In this document: positions 1 to 7,299 of the stretch, piece by piece
Position numbering within the stretch: the stretch's first letter is position 1
Layout: the number at the start of each line of letters is the position of its first letter
Assembly (NCBI GenBank): GCA_937902115.1
Contig: CALGSR010000168.1
Span: forward strand, 1-16,235
Source: an uncultured Bacillus sp.
GTDB taxonomy: Bacteria; Bacillota; Bacilli; Bacillales; Cytobacillaceae
DNA: 16,235 nt
Direction of reading: 5' to 3'
The notes under the pieces: model-generated
Seen by the model: the letters and a program-made list of their open reading frames with translations, nothing else
What the model was told of the DNA's origin: nothing
Database searches by the model: none
Made by a program: the position numbers and the translations under genes

Positions 1-19
1 CTTCCACTCCAATCAACAA
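1..19 (-). repeat. Possible end of a Bacillaceae intergenic repeat, cut by the window edge
   Basis: The minus-strand sequence TTGATTGGAGTGGAAG matches, from memory, the terminal part of a palindromic intergenic repeat frequent in Bacillus and related genera, whose copies commonly begin TTGATTGGAGCGGAAGG. Only the outer bases are in the window, so the assignment is tentative. Confidence 0.4.
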
Positions 20-63
20 GTCCCCCAAAATCAACATTGACCTTTAACACAGCCTAATTTATA

Positions 64-92
64 AATATAAGTTGCTTGACTTTGTTTTTCAA
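64..92 (-). promoter_or_regulatory. Candidate SigA-type promoter pointing out of the window
   Basis: On the minus strand TTGAAA (87-92, 5/6) and TATATT (64-69, 5/6) are separated by 17 bases. It would drive genes beyond the left edge, which by Bacillus gene order could be ylqD-rimM-trmD-rplS. No gene start is visible in the remaining 63 bases. Confidence 0.45.
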
Positions 93-222
93 GGTAAAAC
101 TAGATTTCTTTGAAGAGAAAAGAGCGCAAACTGAATTAAAAGCCTGAAAACAGCTGTTTTTTCGTTAAAATCGGCCTTTAGATTTTAACAACAAACTTTA
201 CAAAAACAGCCTTTAATATAAA

Positions 223-259
223 GAAAGCGCAAGCGCCTGAGTGAGGCACTTGCGCTTTC
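223..259 (-). terminator. Hairpin terminator after khpA
   Basis: An 11-bp perfect stem (223-233 with 249-259) continues after one mismatch into a 4-bp inner stem (235-238 with 244-247) with a 5-base loop. On the minus strand it is followed by TTTATATT, a moderately U-rich tail. It ends the ylxM-ffh-rpsP-khpA transcript. On the plus strand the tail is poorer. Confidence 0.7.
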
Positions 260-286
260 CTATTGTCTTCGCTTCAGCTTATTTAC

Positions 287-520
287 TCATTCACTGATTT
301 CAAGAAAAGTTTTCTTCTTCTGCGATGAGCTTGCTGCAGCATAAACAACTGTTCGTAACGCTTTGGCAACGCGTCCCTGCTTTCCAATCACTTTTCCCAT
401 ATCAGACTTATTGACGGAAAGCTGATAGGTGATGCGAGTTTCCTCTTCATGAACGTTTACCTGAACATCTTCAGGAAAATCAACGAGGGACTTTACAATT
501 GTTTCAATTAGATCCTTCAT
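287..520 (-). CDS. khpA: KH-domain RNA-binding protein KhpA (YlqC)
   Basis: KhpA is a small cytosolic KH-type RNA-binding protein that forms a complex with KhpB (Jag/EloR) and influences cell elongation and division in Gram-positives. The 77-aa protein is one KH domain: VNVHEEETRITYQLSV strands, then the RNA-binding GxxG loop in MGKVIGKQGRVAKALRTVVY (GKQG), and a final strand KKTFLEISE. The length and sequence match YlqC. Only a weak ribosome binding site is visible (GGTAAG, within the rpsP stop region), which suggests translation coupled to rpsP, 8 bases upstream. It is the last gene of the transcript because a hairpin terminator follows 27 bases after the stop. In B. subtilis ylqD, rimM and trmD follow directly. 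Confidence 0.95.
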   Translation of the reverse strand: MKDLIETIVKSLVDFPEDVQVNVHEEETRITYQLSVNKSDMGKVIGKQGRVAKALRTVVYAAASSSQKKKTFLEISE

Positions 521-528
521 TCGATCAA

Positions 529-801
529 TTACTTACCGTTTTTGATGTTATGGAATTTTTCCATAATTCCTTGTTGAGAAAATAAGTTACGAACGGTATC
601 AGATGGTTTCGCACCATTTTGTAACCATTTTAATGCAAGTTCTTCATTGATTTTTAATTCAGCAGGTTCTGTAACTGGGTTGTAAGTTCCTACTGTTTCA
701 ATTTGACGTCCATCACGAGGAGAACGAGAATCTGCAACTACGATACGATAAAAAGGAGATTTTTTTGCTCCCATACGTTTTAAACGAATTTTTACTGCCA
801 T
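529..801 (-). CDS. rpsP: 30S ribosomal protein S16
   Basis: S16 binds 16S rRNA and is needed for assembly of the small ribosomal subunit. The 90-residue protein begins MAVKIRLKRMGAKKSPFYRI, continues with VVADSRSPRDGRQIETVGTYNP and ends with the LKWLQNGAKPSDTVRNLFSQ region, all typical of bacterial S16; the length equals that of B. subtilis. The ATG at 799-801 is preceded by GGAGGTG at 9 bases. An upstream ATG four codons earlier overlaps the spacer and is not the family start. The stop codon is 8 bases before khpA, so the two genes are likely co-transcribed and translationally coupled. Confidence 0.98.
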   Translation of the reverse strand: MAVKIRLKRMGAKKSPFYRIVVADSRSPRDGRQIETVGTYNPVTEPAELKINEELALKWLQNGAKPSDTVRNLFSQQGIMEKFHNIKNGK

Positions 802-839
802 AATAAATAGCACCTCCGAATAGTTTCACACAAGATAGT

Positions 840-868
840 ATAATATCAATTGTTAAATGTTTTGTAAA
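840..868 (-). promoter_or_regulatory. SigA-type promoter of rpsP-khpA
   Basis: On the minus strand TTTACA (863-868, 5/6) and TATTAT (840-845, 5/6) are separated by 17 bases. Transcription would start near 834, giving a short leader of about 33 bases with a GGAGGTG site before rpsP. No terminator is visible between ffh and this promoter, so rpsP is probably also reached by read-through. Confidence 0.7.
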
Positions 869-937
869 GTGTTTTTTCTTGTCAGACAATATCATTCAAC
901 CTGACCGGTTCGTTTTCCCTTTTAGAAAAACACAAAT

Positions 938-2290
938 TTAAAAAGGATTAAATGGCAGTTTTAGACCGCCTTTTTTCTTTCCTTTTTGCTGCATGCCAAC
1001 CATTTGTTTCATCATTTTTTTCATATCTTCGAATTGCTTCAACAGCCTGTTTACCTCTTGAATCGATGTACCGCTGCCTTTTGCAATCCGCTTTCTCCGG
1101 CTTGCATTAATAGTTTCCGGATGCAATTTTTCATCCTTTGTCATCGACTTAATGATCGCTTCAACATGGGAAATCTGCTTGTCATCAATTTGCAGTTTAT
1201 CGAGACCCTTTATCTTGTTAGCACCAGGCATCATCTTTAACAACTCATCAAGCGGCCCCATATTGCGGACTTGACCAAGTTGTTCAAGAAAATCATCAAA
1301 TGTAAACGAAGCGGAACGCATTTTTTGCTCCAATTCTTTCGCTTTTTCCTCATCAACATTCGCCTGGGCTTTTTCAATTAAAGTGAGAACATCACCCATG
1401 CCAAGGATCCTTGAAGCCATTCTTTCTGGATGGAACGCCTCAATAGCATCCATTTTTTCCCCGAGTCCGACAAACTTAATCGGCGTATTCGTTACAGAAC
1501 GAATCGACAAAGCTGCTCCTCCGCGCGTATCACCATCAAGTTTTGTTAAAACAACACCGGTTAAACCAAGCAGTTCATTAAAACTTGAGGCAACATTTAC
1601 GGCATCCTGACCTGTCATTGCATCAACAACAAGGAAAATCTCATCTGGACTTGTAAGCTCCTTTATTTGCTTAAGTTCGTCCATCAATGCCTCGTCAACG
1701 TGAAGACGTCCGGCAGTATCGATTAGTACATAATCATGATGATCTGCTTTTGCCTTTTCAATTGCTTGCCTGGCAATTTCTACAGGGCTGACTTGGTCTC
1801 CAAGAGAGAAAACAGGCATACTCAATTGTTTCCCAAGTGTCTCAAGCTGTTTAATTGCTGCTGGTCGATAGATATCGGCAGCCACAAGCATAGGATTCCG
1901 ATTATGCTTTTTCCGTAAGAGATTTGCTAATTTCCCAGTGGTGGTCGTTTTCCCTGCACCCTGAAGCCCAACCATCATAATGACTGTTGGCGGCCGGTTA
2001 GAGACAGCAATTTTGCTTTGTTCGCCGCCCATTAACTCTGTTAATTCCTCTTTAACGACCTTGATGACCTGCTGTCCAGGTGTTAAACTTTTCATGACCT
2101 CCTGGCCAACAGAGCGTTCACTGACCTTTTTGACAAATTCTTTTACCACTTTGAAGTTAACGTCTGCTTCTAAAAGTGCTAACCGCACCTCACGCATCAT
2201 TTCCTTAACGTCTGCTTCTGATACTTTTCCTTTGCCGCGAATCTTCTGAATTGTACTTTGCAGTCGGTCGGCCAAACCTTCAAATGCCAT
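938..2290 (-). CDS. ffh: Signal recognition particle protein Ffh
   Basis: Ffh is the GTPase of the signal recognition particle. It binds SRP RNA and signal peptides of membrane and secreted proteins and docks to FtsY. The 450-aa protein is full length. The N-domain is at 1-100. The G-domain has the P-loop GLQGAGKTTTTGKL (108-121), DIYRPAA (139-145), DTAGR (191-195), DAMTGQ (223-228) and TKLDGDTRGG (249-258). The methionine-rich M-domain contains the RNA-binding RRKRIAKGSGTSIQEVNRLL and the finger-like QFEDMKKMMKQMVGMQQ, ending LPFNPF. Start ATG is preceded by an AGGGGG site at 9 bases. The DAMTGQ segment is intact here, which makes a useful control for the same segment missing in ftsY. An intergenic gap of 136 bases with a second promoter separates it from rpsP. 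Confidence 0.98.
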   Translation of the reverse strand: MAFEGLADRLQSTIQKIRGKGKVSEADVKEMMREVRLALLEADVNFKVVKEFVKKVSERSVGQEVMKSLTPGQQVIKVVKEELTELMGGEQSKIAVSNRPPTVIMMVGLQGAGKTTTTGKLANLLRKKHNRNPMLVAADIYRPAAIKQLETLGKQLSMPVFSLGDQVSPVEIARQAIEKAKADHHDYVLIDTAGRLHVDEALMDELKQIKELTSPDEIFLVVDAMTGQDAVNVASSFNELLGLTGVVLTKLDGDTRGGAALSIRSVTNTPIKFVGLGEKMDAIEAFHPERMASRILGMGDVLTLIEKAQANVDEEKAKELEQKMRSASFTFDDFLEQLGQVRNMGPLDELLKMMPGANKIKGLDKLQIDDKQISHVEAIIKSMTKDEKLHPETINASRRKRIAKGSGTSIQEVNRLLKQFEDMKKMMKQMVGMQQKGKKKGGLKLPFNPF

Positions 2291-2303
2291 CTAGACTAGC
2301 CCC

Positions 2304-2636
2304 CTAATCTAATTTCTCAAGCTCAGCAACCATTTCTAACAGAGTTTGCTGCGATGGAGTCCCCTCTTTCAGCATCTCATTCATTTCTTGAATCAGTTTG
2401 CTCCGCTCTTGAAATTTTTGAAATAATAATAGCTTTTCCTCATATTCTTCGAGCATTGCCTCTGTCCGTTTAATGTTATCGTATACAGCCTGACGGCTAA
2501 TATTGTATTCTTCTGCAATTTCGCCTAGGGAAAAGTCGTCCAAATAATAAAGCGCCATATAGCTGCTCTGCTTTGGCGTTAACAACGATTGGTAAAAATC
2601 ATATAAATAATTCATCCTCGTTGTTTTTTCAAGCAT
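2304..2636 (-). CDS. ylxM: YlxM family helix-turn-helix protein of the SRP operon
   Basis: YlxM (UPF0122) is a small protein encoded before ffh in Firmicutes and reported to act with SRP components. The chosen start gives 110 aa beginning MLEKTTRMNYLYDFYQSLLT, the family's usual N-terminus and length. Residues about 20-60 form a sigma-70 region-4-like helix-turn-helix (KQSSYMALYYLDDFSLGEIA, then EEYNISRQAVYDNIKRTE). The rest is a charged helix likely to form a coiled coil. The gene ends 13 bases before ffh, and its stop codon sits beside the ffh ribosome binding site, so the two are probably co-translated. Here it is separated from ftsY by the 12-kb ABC/vWA operon, unlike B. subtilis. The family assignment is firm; its exact molecular role is less well known. 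Confidence 0.93.
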   Translation of the reverse strand: MLEKTTRMNYLYDFYQSLLTPKQSSYMALYYLDDFSLGEIAEEYNISRQAVYDNIKRTEAMLEEYEEKLLLFQKFQERSKLIQEMNEMLKEGTPSQQTLLEMVAELEKLD

Positions 2637-2645
2637 CCGCGCCAG

Positions 2646-2655
2646 TCCTTTCCCC
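2646..2655 (-). promoter_or_regulatory. Ribosome binding site deciding the ylxM start
   Basis: GGGGAAAGGA ends 9 bases before the ATG at 2634-2636. The longer reading beginning at 2714 would start inside the -35 element, upstream of the expected transcript start, and so cannot be used. Confidence 0.75.
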
Positions 2656-2685
2656 ATTGTTAAGTGAAAAGCCTTTACAAACAAT

Positions 2686-2714
2686 AGTCTACACATATCT
2701 ATATAAGTTGTCAA
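2686..2714 (-). promoter_or_regulatory. SigA-type promoter of ylxM-ffh
   Basis: On the minus strand TTGACA (2709-2714, perfect -35) is followed after 17 bases by TAGACT (2686-2691, 4/6 match to the -10). Transcription should start near 2680, giving a leader of about 45 bases before the ylxM ATG. The position, between the last vWA gene and ylxM, fits an independent housekeeping promoter. Confidence 0.75.
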
Positions 2715-2737
2715 GAAAATAACTTTACAACAGCCTA

Positions 2738-5545
2738 TTATTTATTCTTTCTGTTTTTTGCTTCAAGGAGTCGCTTCATTCTTTCCTCCTTTTCAGTCTG
2801 TGTAATGATTTTTTTATCATTTAACTGTTTCGTTTTATCCGTTTTCATTCTTTTCTTTTGCCCTTCTGTTTCCAACACTTTTTCTGATATGATTTCCCTC
2901 TGTTTAACGGGCTCTTTCTTTACCCTCGTTTTCAGCCTTTCCACTTTAAAGGTTTTTTCTGAGCGGATTTCATTTGGTGTTTCTTCCCTTTTATTTCTCT
3001 TAGATATGAGAGAAAAGTGAACAAGTTTTTTCAGCCCGAACCGGCGCAGGGCAATTTCGCTAAAAAACAAGAGAAAAGCTGCCAGAAGCAGCCAATGGCT
3101 GACAGATTGTTTATGATAAGAGGAATAGGGCAGCGGCCGAAAGGCATCCTTTTCCGATTGCAATACTTTTCCCTTGCCGCGCTCCGCTAGTTCTGCAATT
3201 TTTTTCTCATCATGCCCGGTAAGCAAATATTCACTCGAATATGGAACCGTAAATCCAGTTTGATAATTTTTCACATCTCCTGTTTCCTTTGTTTCATGAA
3301 CCGAGTGAAAATACATACCTGCATCATCCAGGATATCTGTTTCATATGTACCCGGTCCAGTAATCTTTGTATGCGATTCAAGTTTTTGTCCCTTTTCAGT
3401 GACAAGGGATACATCAAGCGGCAATGTGCTCCCGCCTGTTGACTTTATTGCTAAGACTGTATTTCCATTCTCTTTCTGAAGTGAAAGATCATATGGAGAA
3501 TGATTGTATTTAGGCAATGATTTGGTTACGGTTTGATTAATGAACTGCGGCCACTTCGGCCAAGCCGCCCAGTCTCCTGACCATTTACCGGAAAAATCCG
3601 AAGTAAAGGCAATCGTATAGCCCATTCCATACTGCCACTCGGCTAAAACCGGGTCTTCTTTTTCACTTAAGATTGGCACAACAGCCCTTGATTTCGCTGT
3701 TGTCGCAATGTAAGCATTCATTTGCGGTACACCTTCCTGAAATAGCGCGAGCCATTCGGAAAAAGGCTGAACTCCAGGATAAAACGGATGATCTTCAATA
3801 TAAGTTCGCGATGCCATGACCGTTTCTCTTGATAAAATACTCGGAATAACGGAGGAATCCGTCACATCATAGTATCTTCCGCCGCCATTTTCAGCTAATT
3901 GTTCCAGTAAAGCATGATCTGCATCCCCTCCAAGGGCAACAGTTGATAAGGTTATATTTTCTGCCTTCCCTTCTTCTGTCAAGAGACCATAATCATGATT
4001 CATTGCAGACTGTCCGTCTGTCAGTAAAATTATATGCTTTCGCTGCAACTTTAAATTTTTTAGCTCTTCGTAGGCTAACTCTAGTGAAGAGTAAATTTCA
4101 GTTCCGCCTCCAGGTGATACCGTTTGAATTTTTTCTATAACCTCTTCTTTGTCTTTAAGAGGAGCAGTCTTTACCACTTCCCATGGCCTGCTGTCAAAGG
4201 CAATAAACCCGAGGGTATCTTCCTCACGCAGCAAAGATACTGAGCGGGCTGCGGCCTCTTTTGCCAAGGCTAATTTATTCCCTGCCATACTTCCAGAGCG
4301 ATCCAGAACAATGACTAGCCCCAGCGATGGCATTTCATTCTTCCCTTTTATCTCCATATCCACCGGGAGTAATTTTTCAATTGGTGTTTTGAAATAACCA
4401 CCGAGGCCAAAGCTGTTCTCTCCCCCAGCCATAATAAATCCCGTGCCAAATTCCTTCACTGCTTGTTCAATTAAATTCATTTGTGTTTCCGTGATGACTG
4501 TAGCCGGAATATTATTAAAAATGATGGACTGATAGGCTAGATACCCGGATAGTGTTGTTGGCAGCTGTTCAGGCTGCAAGTGTTCAACAACGAATCCCGG
4601 CTGCTGCAAAATTGGCATGATACTGCCCGCGTTCCCTTGCTCAACGACCAAAACCTTTGGCGTACCCTTTACATTTGAGACGGAATAGAGAACATTATTT
4701 TCCAGAAATCGATCCTCATCTGTAATGATTTCCGCTTTATAGATCTGTAACCCGGTATTTTCAATAGGATGTGAAAAATCAAATGCATTTCTTCCTTCTT
4801 TCACATGAACGGTTTCCCTTAAAATTTCCTTATTATTAACCGATATTCGAATAGCCGCTTTTTTCTCAGAGGTACTATTTACAACTAATTCCAGACGTGC
4901 ATTTTCCCCTGCAAATAAAGCAGGAGGAACCTTTAGTTCTTCAAGTGACATGTCATCGGCATGTACCCGCTCCATGACAACGGCATCAAGTTGAATATGA
5001 CGATTTTTTAATAATTCTATTGCTTCATTTGCGGAACCGGACGTTTCATTTCCATCTGTAAAAAGAACGATGCGCCCGCTGGAGTCATTAGGAATCATCG
5101 TTGAAGCAAAGGTCAGTGCCTCCTCAATATCCGTTTCACTTCGATCTATTTCAGTATAAAAATCAATGAGTGGTTCATTGGTCCTTTTTAATTCCTGCTC
5201 TAAAGCAGTTTCTTTCCCAAAGGATGCAACGGCAAAAGAATCATCTACCTCTTTTTGCGATACGCTTTTTTCAAGCCAATCGAGAATCTTTTGTTCAGAG
5301 CCTTGCACGCTTGCGGAACGATCGACTAAAAAGATGACGTAATTCTCCTTTGCCGGAAGTAAGATTTGCGGCACGGTTAAAGCGAAAATTAAGACTAGAA
5401 ATAATGTACTGCGCAAAAGGGCAATCAACTTCGCCTCTTTAGTCCATCTTTTTATTGAAATGGCCTGCTTTATAAATAAATAAATGAACCATCCTGCCGG
5501 CAGGAGCAAAAGCAGCATGAAGGGATATTTAAATTCTAAACCCAC
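2738..5545 (-). CDS. Large membrane protein with two vWA domains around a GATase-like domain, last operon gene
   Basis: From the GTG start the protein is 935 aa. Two membrane segments (about 8-25 and 42-63) flank a basic cytosolic loop. vWA domain 1 has a classical MIDAS DRSAS (75-79) and LFTDGNE (D164). A GATase1-like domain (about 295-398) includes GFIMAGGENSFGLGGY but no nucleophile cysteine. vWA domain 2 has MIDAS DRSGS (415-419), T482 in GGGTEIYSS and D510 in LLTDGQ. Further beta-rich parts follow, then a membrane segment at about 817-833 and a 98-residue Lys/Glu-rich cytosolic tail ending RNKNK-like. This architecture is known from proteins next to BatA/MoxR genes. The start overlaps the preceding gene by 17 bases. 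The stop lies only 23 bases before the ylxM promoter, with no terminator visible between. Confidence 0.9.
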   Translation of the reverse strand: MGLEFKYPFMLLLLLPAGWFIYLFIKQAISIKRWTKEAKLIALLRSTLFLVLIFALTVPQILLPAKENYVIFLVDRSASVQGSEQKILDWLEKSVSQKEVDDSFAVASFGKETALEQELKRTNEPLIDFYTEIDRSETDIEEALTFASTMIPNDSSGRIVLFTDGNETSGSANEAIELLKNRHIQLDAVVMERVHADDMSLEELKVPPALFAGENARLELVVNSTSEKKAAIRISVNNKEILRETVHVKEGRNAFDFSHPIENTGLQIYKAEIITDEDRFLENNVLYSVSNVKGTPKVLVVEQGNAGSIMPILQQPGFVVEHLQPEQLPTTLSGYLAYQSIIFNNIPATVITETQMNLIEQAVKEFGTGFIMAGGENSFGLGGYFKTPIEKLLPVDMEIKGKNEMPSLGLVIVLDRSGSMAGNKLALAKEAAARSVSLLREEDTLGFIAFDSRPWEVVKTAPLKDKEEVIEKIQTVSPGGGTEIYSSLELAYEELKNLKLQRKHIILLTDGQSAMNHDYGLLTEEGKAENITLSTVALGGDADHALLEQLAENGGGRYYDVTDSSVIPSILSRETVMASRTYIEDHPFYPGVQPFSEWLALFQEGVPQMNAYIATTAKSRAVVPILSEKEDPVLAEWQYGMGYTIAFTSDFSGKWSGDWAAWPKWPQFINQTVTKSLPKYNHSPYDLSLQKENGNTVLAIKSTGGSTLPLDVSLVTEKGQKLESHTKITGPGTYETDILDDAGMYFHSVHETKETGDVKNYQTGFTVPYSSEYLLTGHDEKKIAELAERGKGKVLQSEKDAFRPLPYSSYHKQSVSHWLLLAAFLLFFSEIALRRFGLKKLVHFSLISKRNKREETPNEIRSEKTFKVERLKTRVKKEPVKQREIISEKVLETEGQKKRMKTDKTKQLNDKKIITQTEKEERMKRLLEAKNRKNK

Positions 5546-7295
5546 GACGATACACCTCCCATTCAACTGCTATGATCAGAAGAGCCAGAAATGAGAGAAG
5601 GAGAATAAGAGAATCATTGGATTGCTGCCCTGCTTTTGTTTCTCCTTCTTTTTGTTTATCGATCGTAAAGGACGATGCAGCAGCAGGTACTTTTTCCCTC
5701 TCATCAAGCAACACAGAAAAATAATCGATCCTCTCCCCGCTGACAGCCTGGTAAGTTCCCGGAAAGGCTGGCGCTGCCATCGGTTCCTTCTCCGTATTAA
5801 TAGAATATAAATTTTCATCCTTATAATTATAAATTTCTAATACATGATCAGAACTGCTTGAATTCATCCATTTTTCCTCACCCGGATTAAAGTAACCAAG
5901 GAACCCCGTCTGGTTGGCCAGCCATTGATAACTGTTATATAAAAAAATGGGGAAATCAGGATGCAGCGGCCAGTCACTATCTGAGATTGAAAAATTCACC
6001 AAAATCACAGGTTGTCCATTTACGTTCCCCCTCTGAATAAGGTTCTGGCTGCCACTGGACAAAACCGTCTCCAACCCTTGGACTTCAGGGGTTTTTGTTC
6101 CATGGCTAATATACATCTTTACCGGATCCACGTATTCAAAGAGTGGATCCTTCTTCGCGATTAGCGGTTCGGTCAGTTCGTTCCTTTCGTTATTATTAAA
6201 TAAAATAGCCGGCATTTCAGGAAGCTTTTCAACATCATCTCCTTCCATGATCAAAATACCAGCAGATTTATTTCCTGCGTTTGTTTCGGAGCCTTGAATC
6301 AGTTCAACTCCAATCGTTTCAAAACCTTTCATGACAAATGGGTTCAATTCCCCTGCAGCATAGATTTTTGGCGATGGATCCGTATACACACTAGCAGCCT
6401 TATTATCAACTGTATAACCGTCATCCACGGCAAGCGAGGCTTCGTAATATGGTTTATCAGGAAGGTCTGAAGCTGTTACAATCATTGAATCCTTCTTGTC
6501 GACTGTAATCTCTTTTGTAAATGCTTTTTCCTTTCCAGCCTTGATTGTAACCTCAATATTTTTTTCTTTATCTGTTTGGTTCTCAATAACAGCAACAGCA
6601 TTAATCTGCCCATTTACTTGTCCTACACCAAATGATACGAGCGAGATATTTTCCAACTTTCTACCGATATTATGTACCTCTATATCATTATCATGGTTCT
6701 TCACCATCTCCTTTGAAAGATGATCTGAAAAAACATACCATGAAGTCCCTGTCTGAGATGAAATAGATTTTGCCAAATTTAAAGCCTTCTCCATATTTTC
6801 ATGATCATAGGTCAACTGCAGCTCATCTATCAAATTTAATACCATTCTTTTATTATTTTCTCGGTTTAGTAGTATTTCAGGCTTTTGTCCTGCTTTAATC
6901 AGCGTAACCTCCTGACCTTGCAGCTCTTTAGCAAGTTCTCTCATTTCCTGCTTCGCCCGCTCAAAACGAGTCATATCCCCATCTTCCGCTGACATCGTGG
7001 CAGATGTATCAATAATAAAAACAATATGTTCCCCTTTTAAGCGCTTCTCATAAAAATGAGGCTGTGCCAGAGCGAACATTAATAAGAGGAGAGCGAGGAT
7101 TTGCAGCCAAAATAATAGATTCCGCTGCATCCTTTTCAAAAATGGCGAAGCCTGCCATTCATTCATCACTTCCCGCCACAGCATATTCGAAGGAATGGTT
7201 TGCTTCTCATACTGCTTGCGGAAAAAGTAGAAAAAGACAACAACAGCGATAAACAAAGTCAGGAGGAAGGAAAGCGGATTTAAAAATTGAAACAT
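5529..7295 (-). CDS. BatA-like membrane protein with vWA domain, operon gene 7
   Basis: The 588-aa protein has the N-terminal BatA layout: a membrane segment (about 8-26), a basic cytosolic loop containing NMLWREVMNEW (27-57), a second segment (58-78), then a vWA domain with MIDAS IIDTSATMS (D96, S98, T100; DxSxT variant). Residues 210-305 look like a beta-sandwich. Residues 308-440 resemble a degenerate GATase-like Rossmann domain (SAGILIMEGDD, MPAILFNNNE) without a catalytic cysteine. A C-terminal membrane segment (about 562-580) ends in the cytosolic basic YRRGFRI. The folded part is therefore predicted to be extracytoplasmic. The start has an AGGTGA site 4 bases upstream, overlapping the DUF58 stop. 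The final 17 bases overlap the next gene. Metal-dependent protein binding through the vWA domain is the family expectation; the ligand is unknown. Confidence 0.9.
   Translation of the reverse strand: MFQFLNPLSFLLTLFIAVVVFFYFFRKQYEKQTIPSNMLWREVMNEWQASPFLKRMQRNLLFWLQILALLLLMFALAQPHFYEKRLKGEHIVFIIDTSATMSAEDGDMTRFERAKQEMRELAKELQGQEVTLIKAGQKPEILLNRENNKRMVLNLIDELQLTYDHENMEKALNLAKSISSQTGTSWYVFSDHLSKEMVKNHDNDIEVHNIGRKLENISLVSFGVGQVNGQINAVAVIENQTDKEKNIEVTIKAGKEKAFTKEITVDKKDSMIVTASDLPDKPYYEASLAVDDGYTVDNKAASVYTDPSPKIYAAGELNPFVMKGFETIGVELIQGSETNAGNKSAGILIMEGDDVEKLPEMPAILFNNNERNELTEPLIAKKDPLFEYVDPVKMYISHGTKTPEVQGLETVLSSGSQNLIQRGNVNGQPVILVNFSISDSDWPLHPDFPIFLYNSYQWLANQTGFLGYFNPGEEKWMNSSSSDHVLEIYNYKDENLYSINTEKEPMAAPAFPGTYQAVSGERIDYFSVLLDEREKVPAAASSFTIDKQKEGETKAGQQSNDSLILLLSFLALLIIAVEWEVYRRGFRI
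5553..5560 (-). promoter_or_regulatory. Ribosome binding site deciding a GTG start for operon gene 8
   Basis: GGGAGGTG lies 7 bases before the GTG at 5543-5545. A longer reading from TTG at 5564-5566 would place this strong site inside the coding region with nothing comparable upstream, so the GTG start is preferred. Confidence 0.8.
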
Positions 7296-7299
7296 ATTC

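Larger units (their letters stand above)
1..222. other. AT-rich intergenic region downstream of khpA
   Basis: I see no coding region here. It holds the candidate promoter at 64-92 and a 14-bp AT-rich palindrome AAAACAGCTGTTTT at 147-160. At the very left edge is a sequence resembling the end of a Bacillus intergenic repeat. Confidence 0.6.

Noticed and set aside
147..160. AAAACAGCTGTTTT palindrome as a terminator
   Set aside because: With a 4-base loop only 5 bp of AT-rich stem remains, too weak; a much better hairpin lies at 223-259.
713..895. 60-codon minus-strand frame across the rpsP start
   Set aside because: It runs through the rpsP promoter and start in another frame, and its sequence is unlike any conserved protein.
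2637..2714. Longer ylxM reading from 2714
   Set aside because: It would start inside the -35 hexamer, upstream of the transcript start, and adds residues absent from the family.
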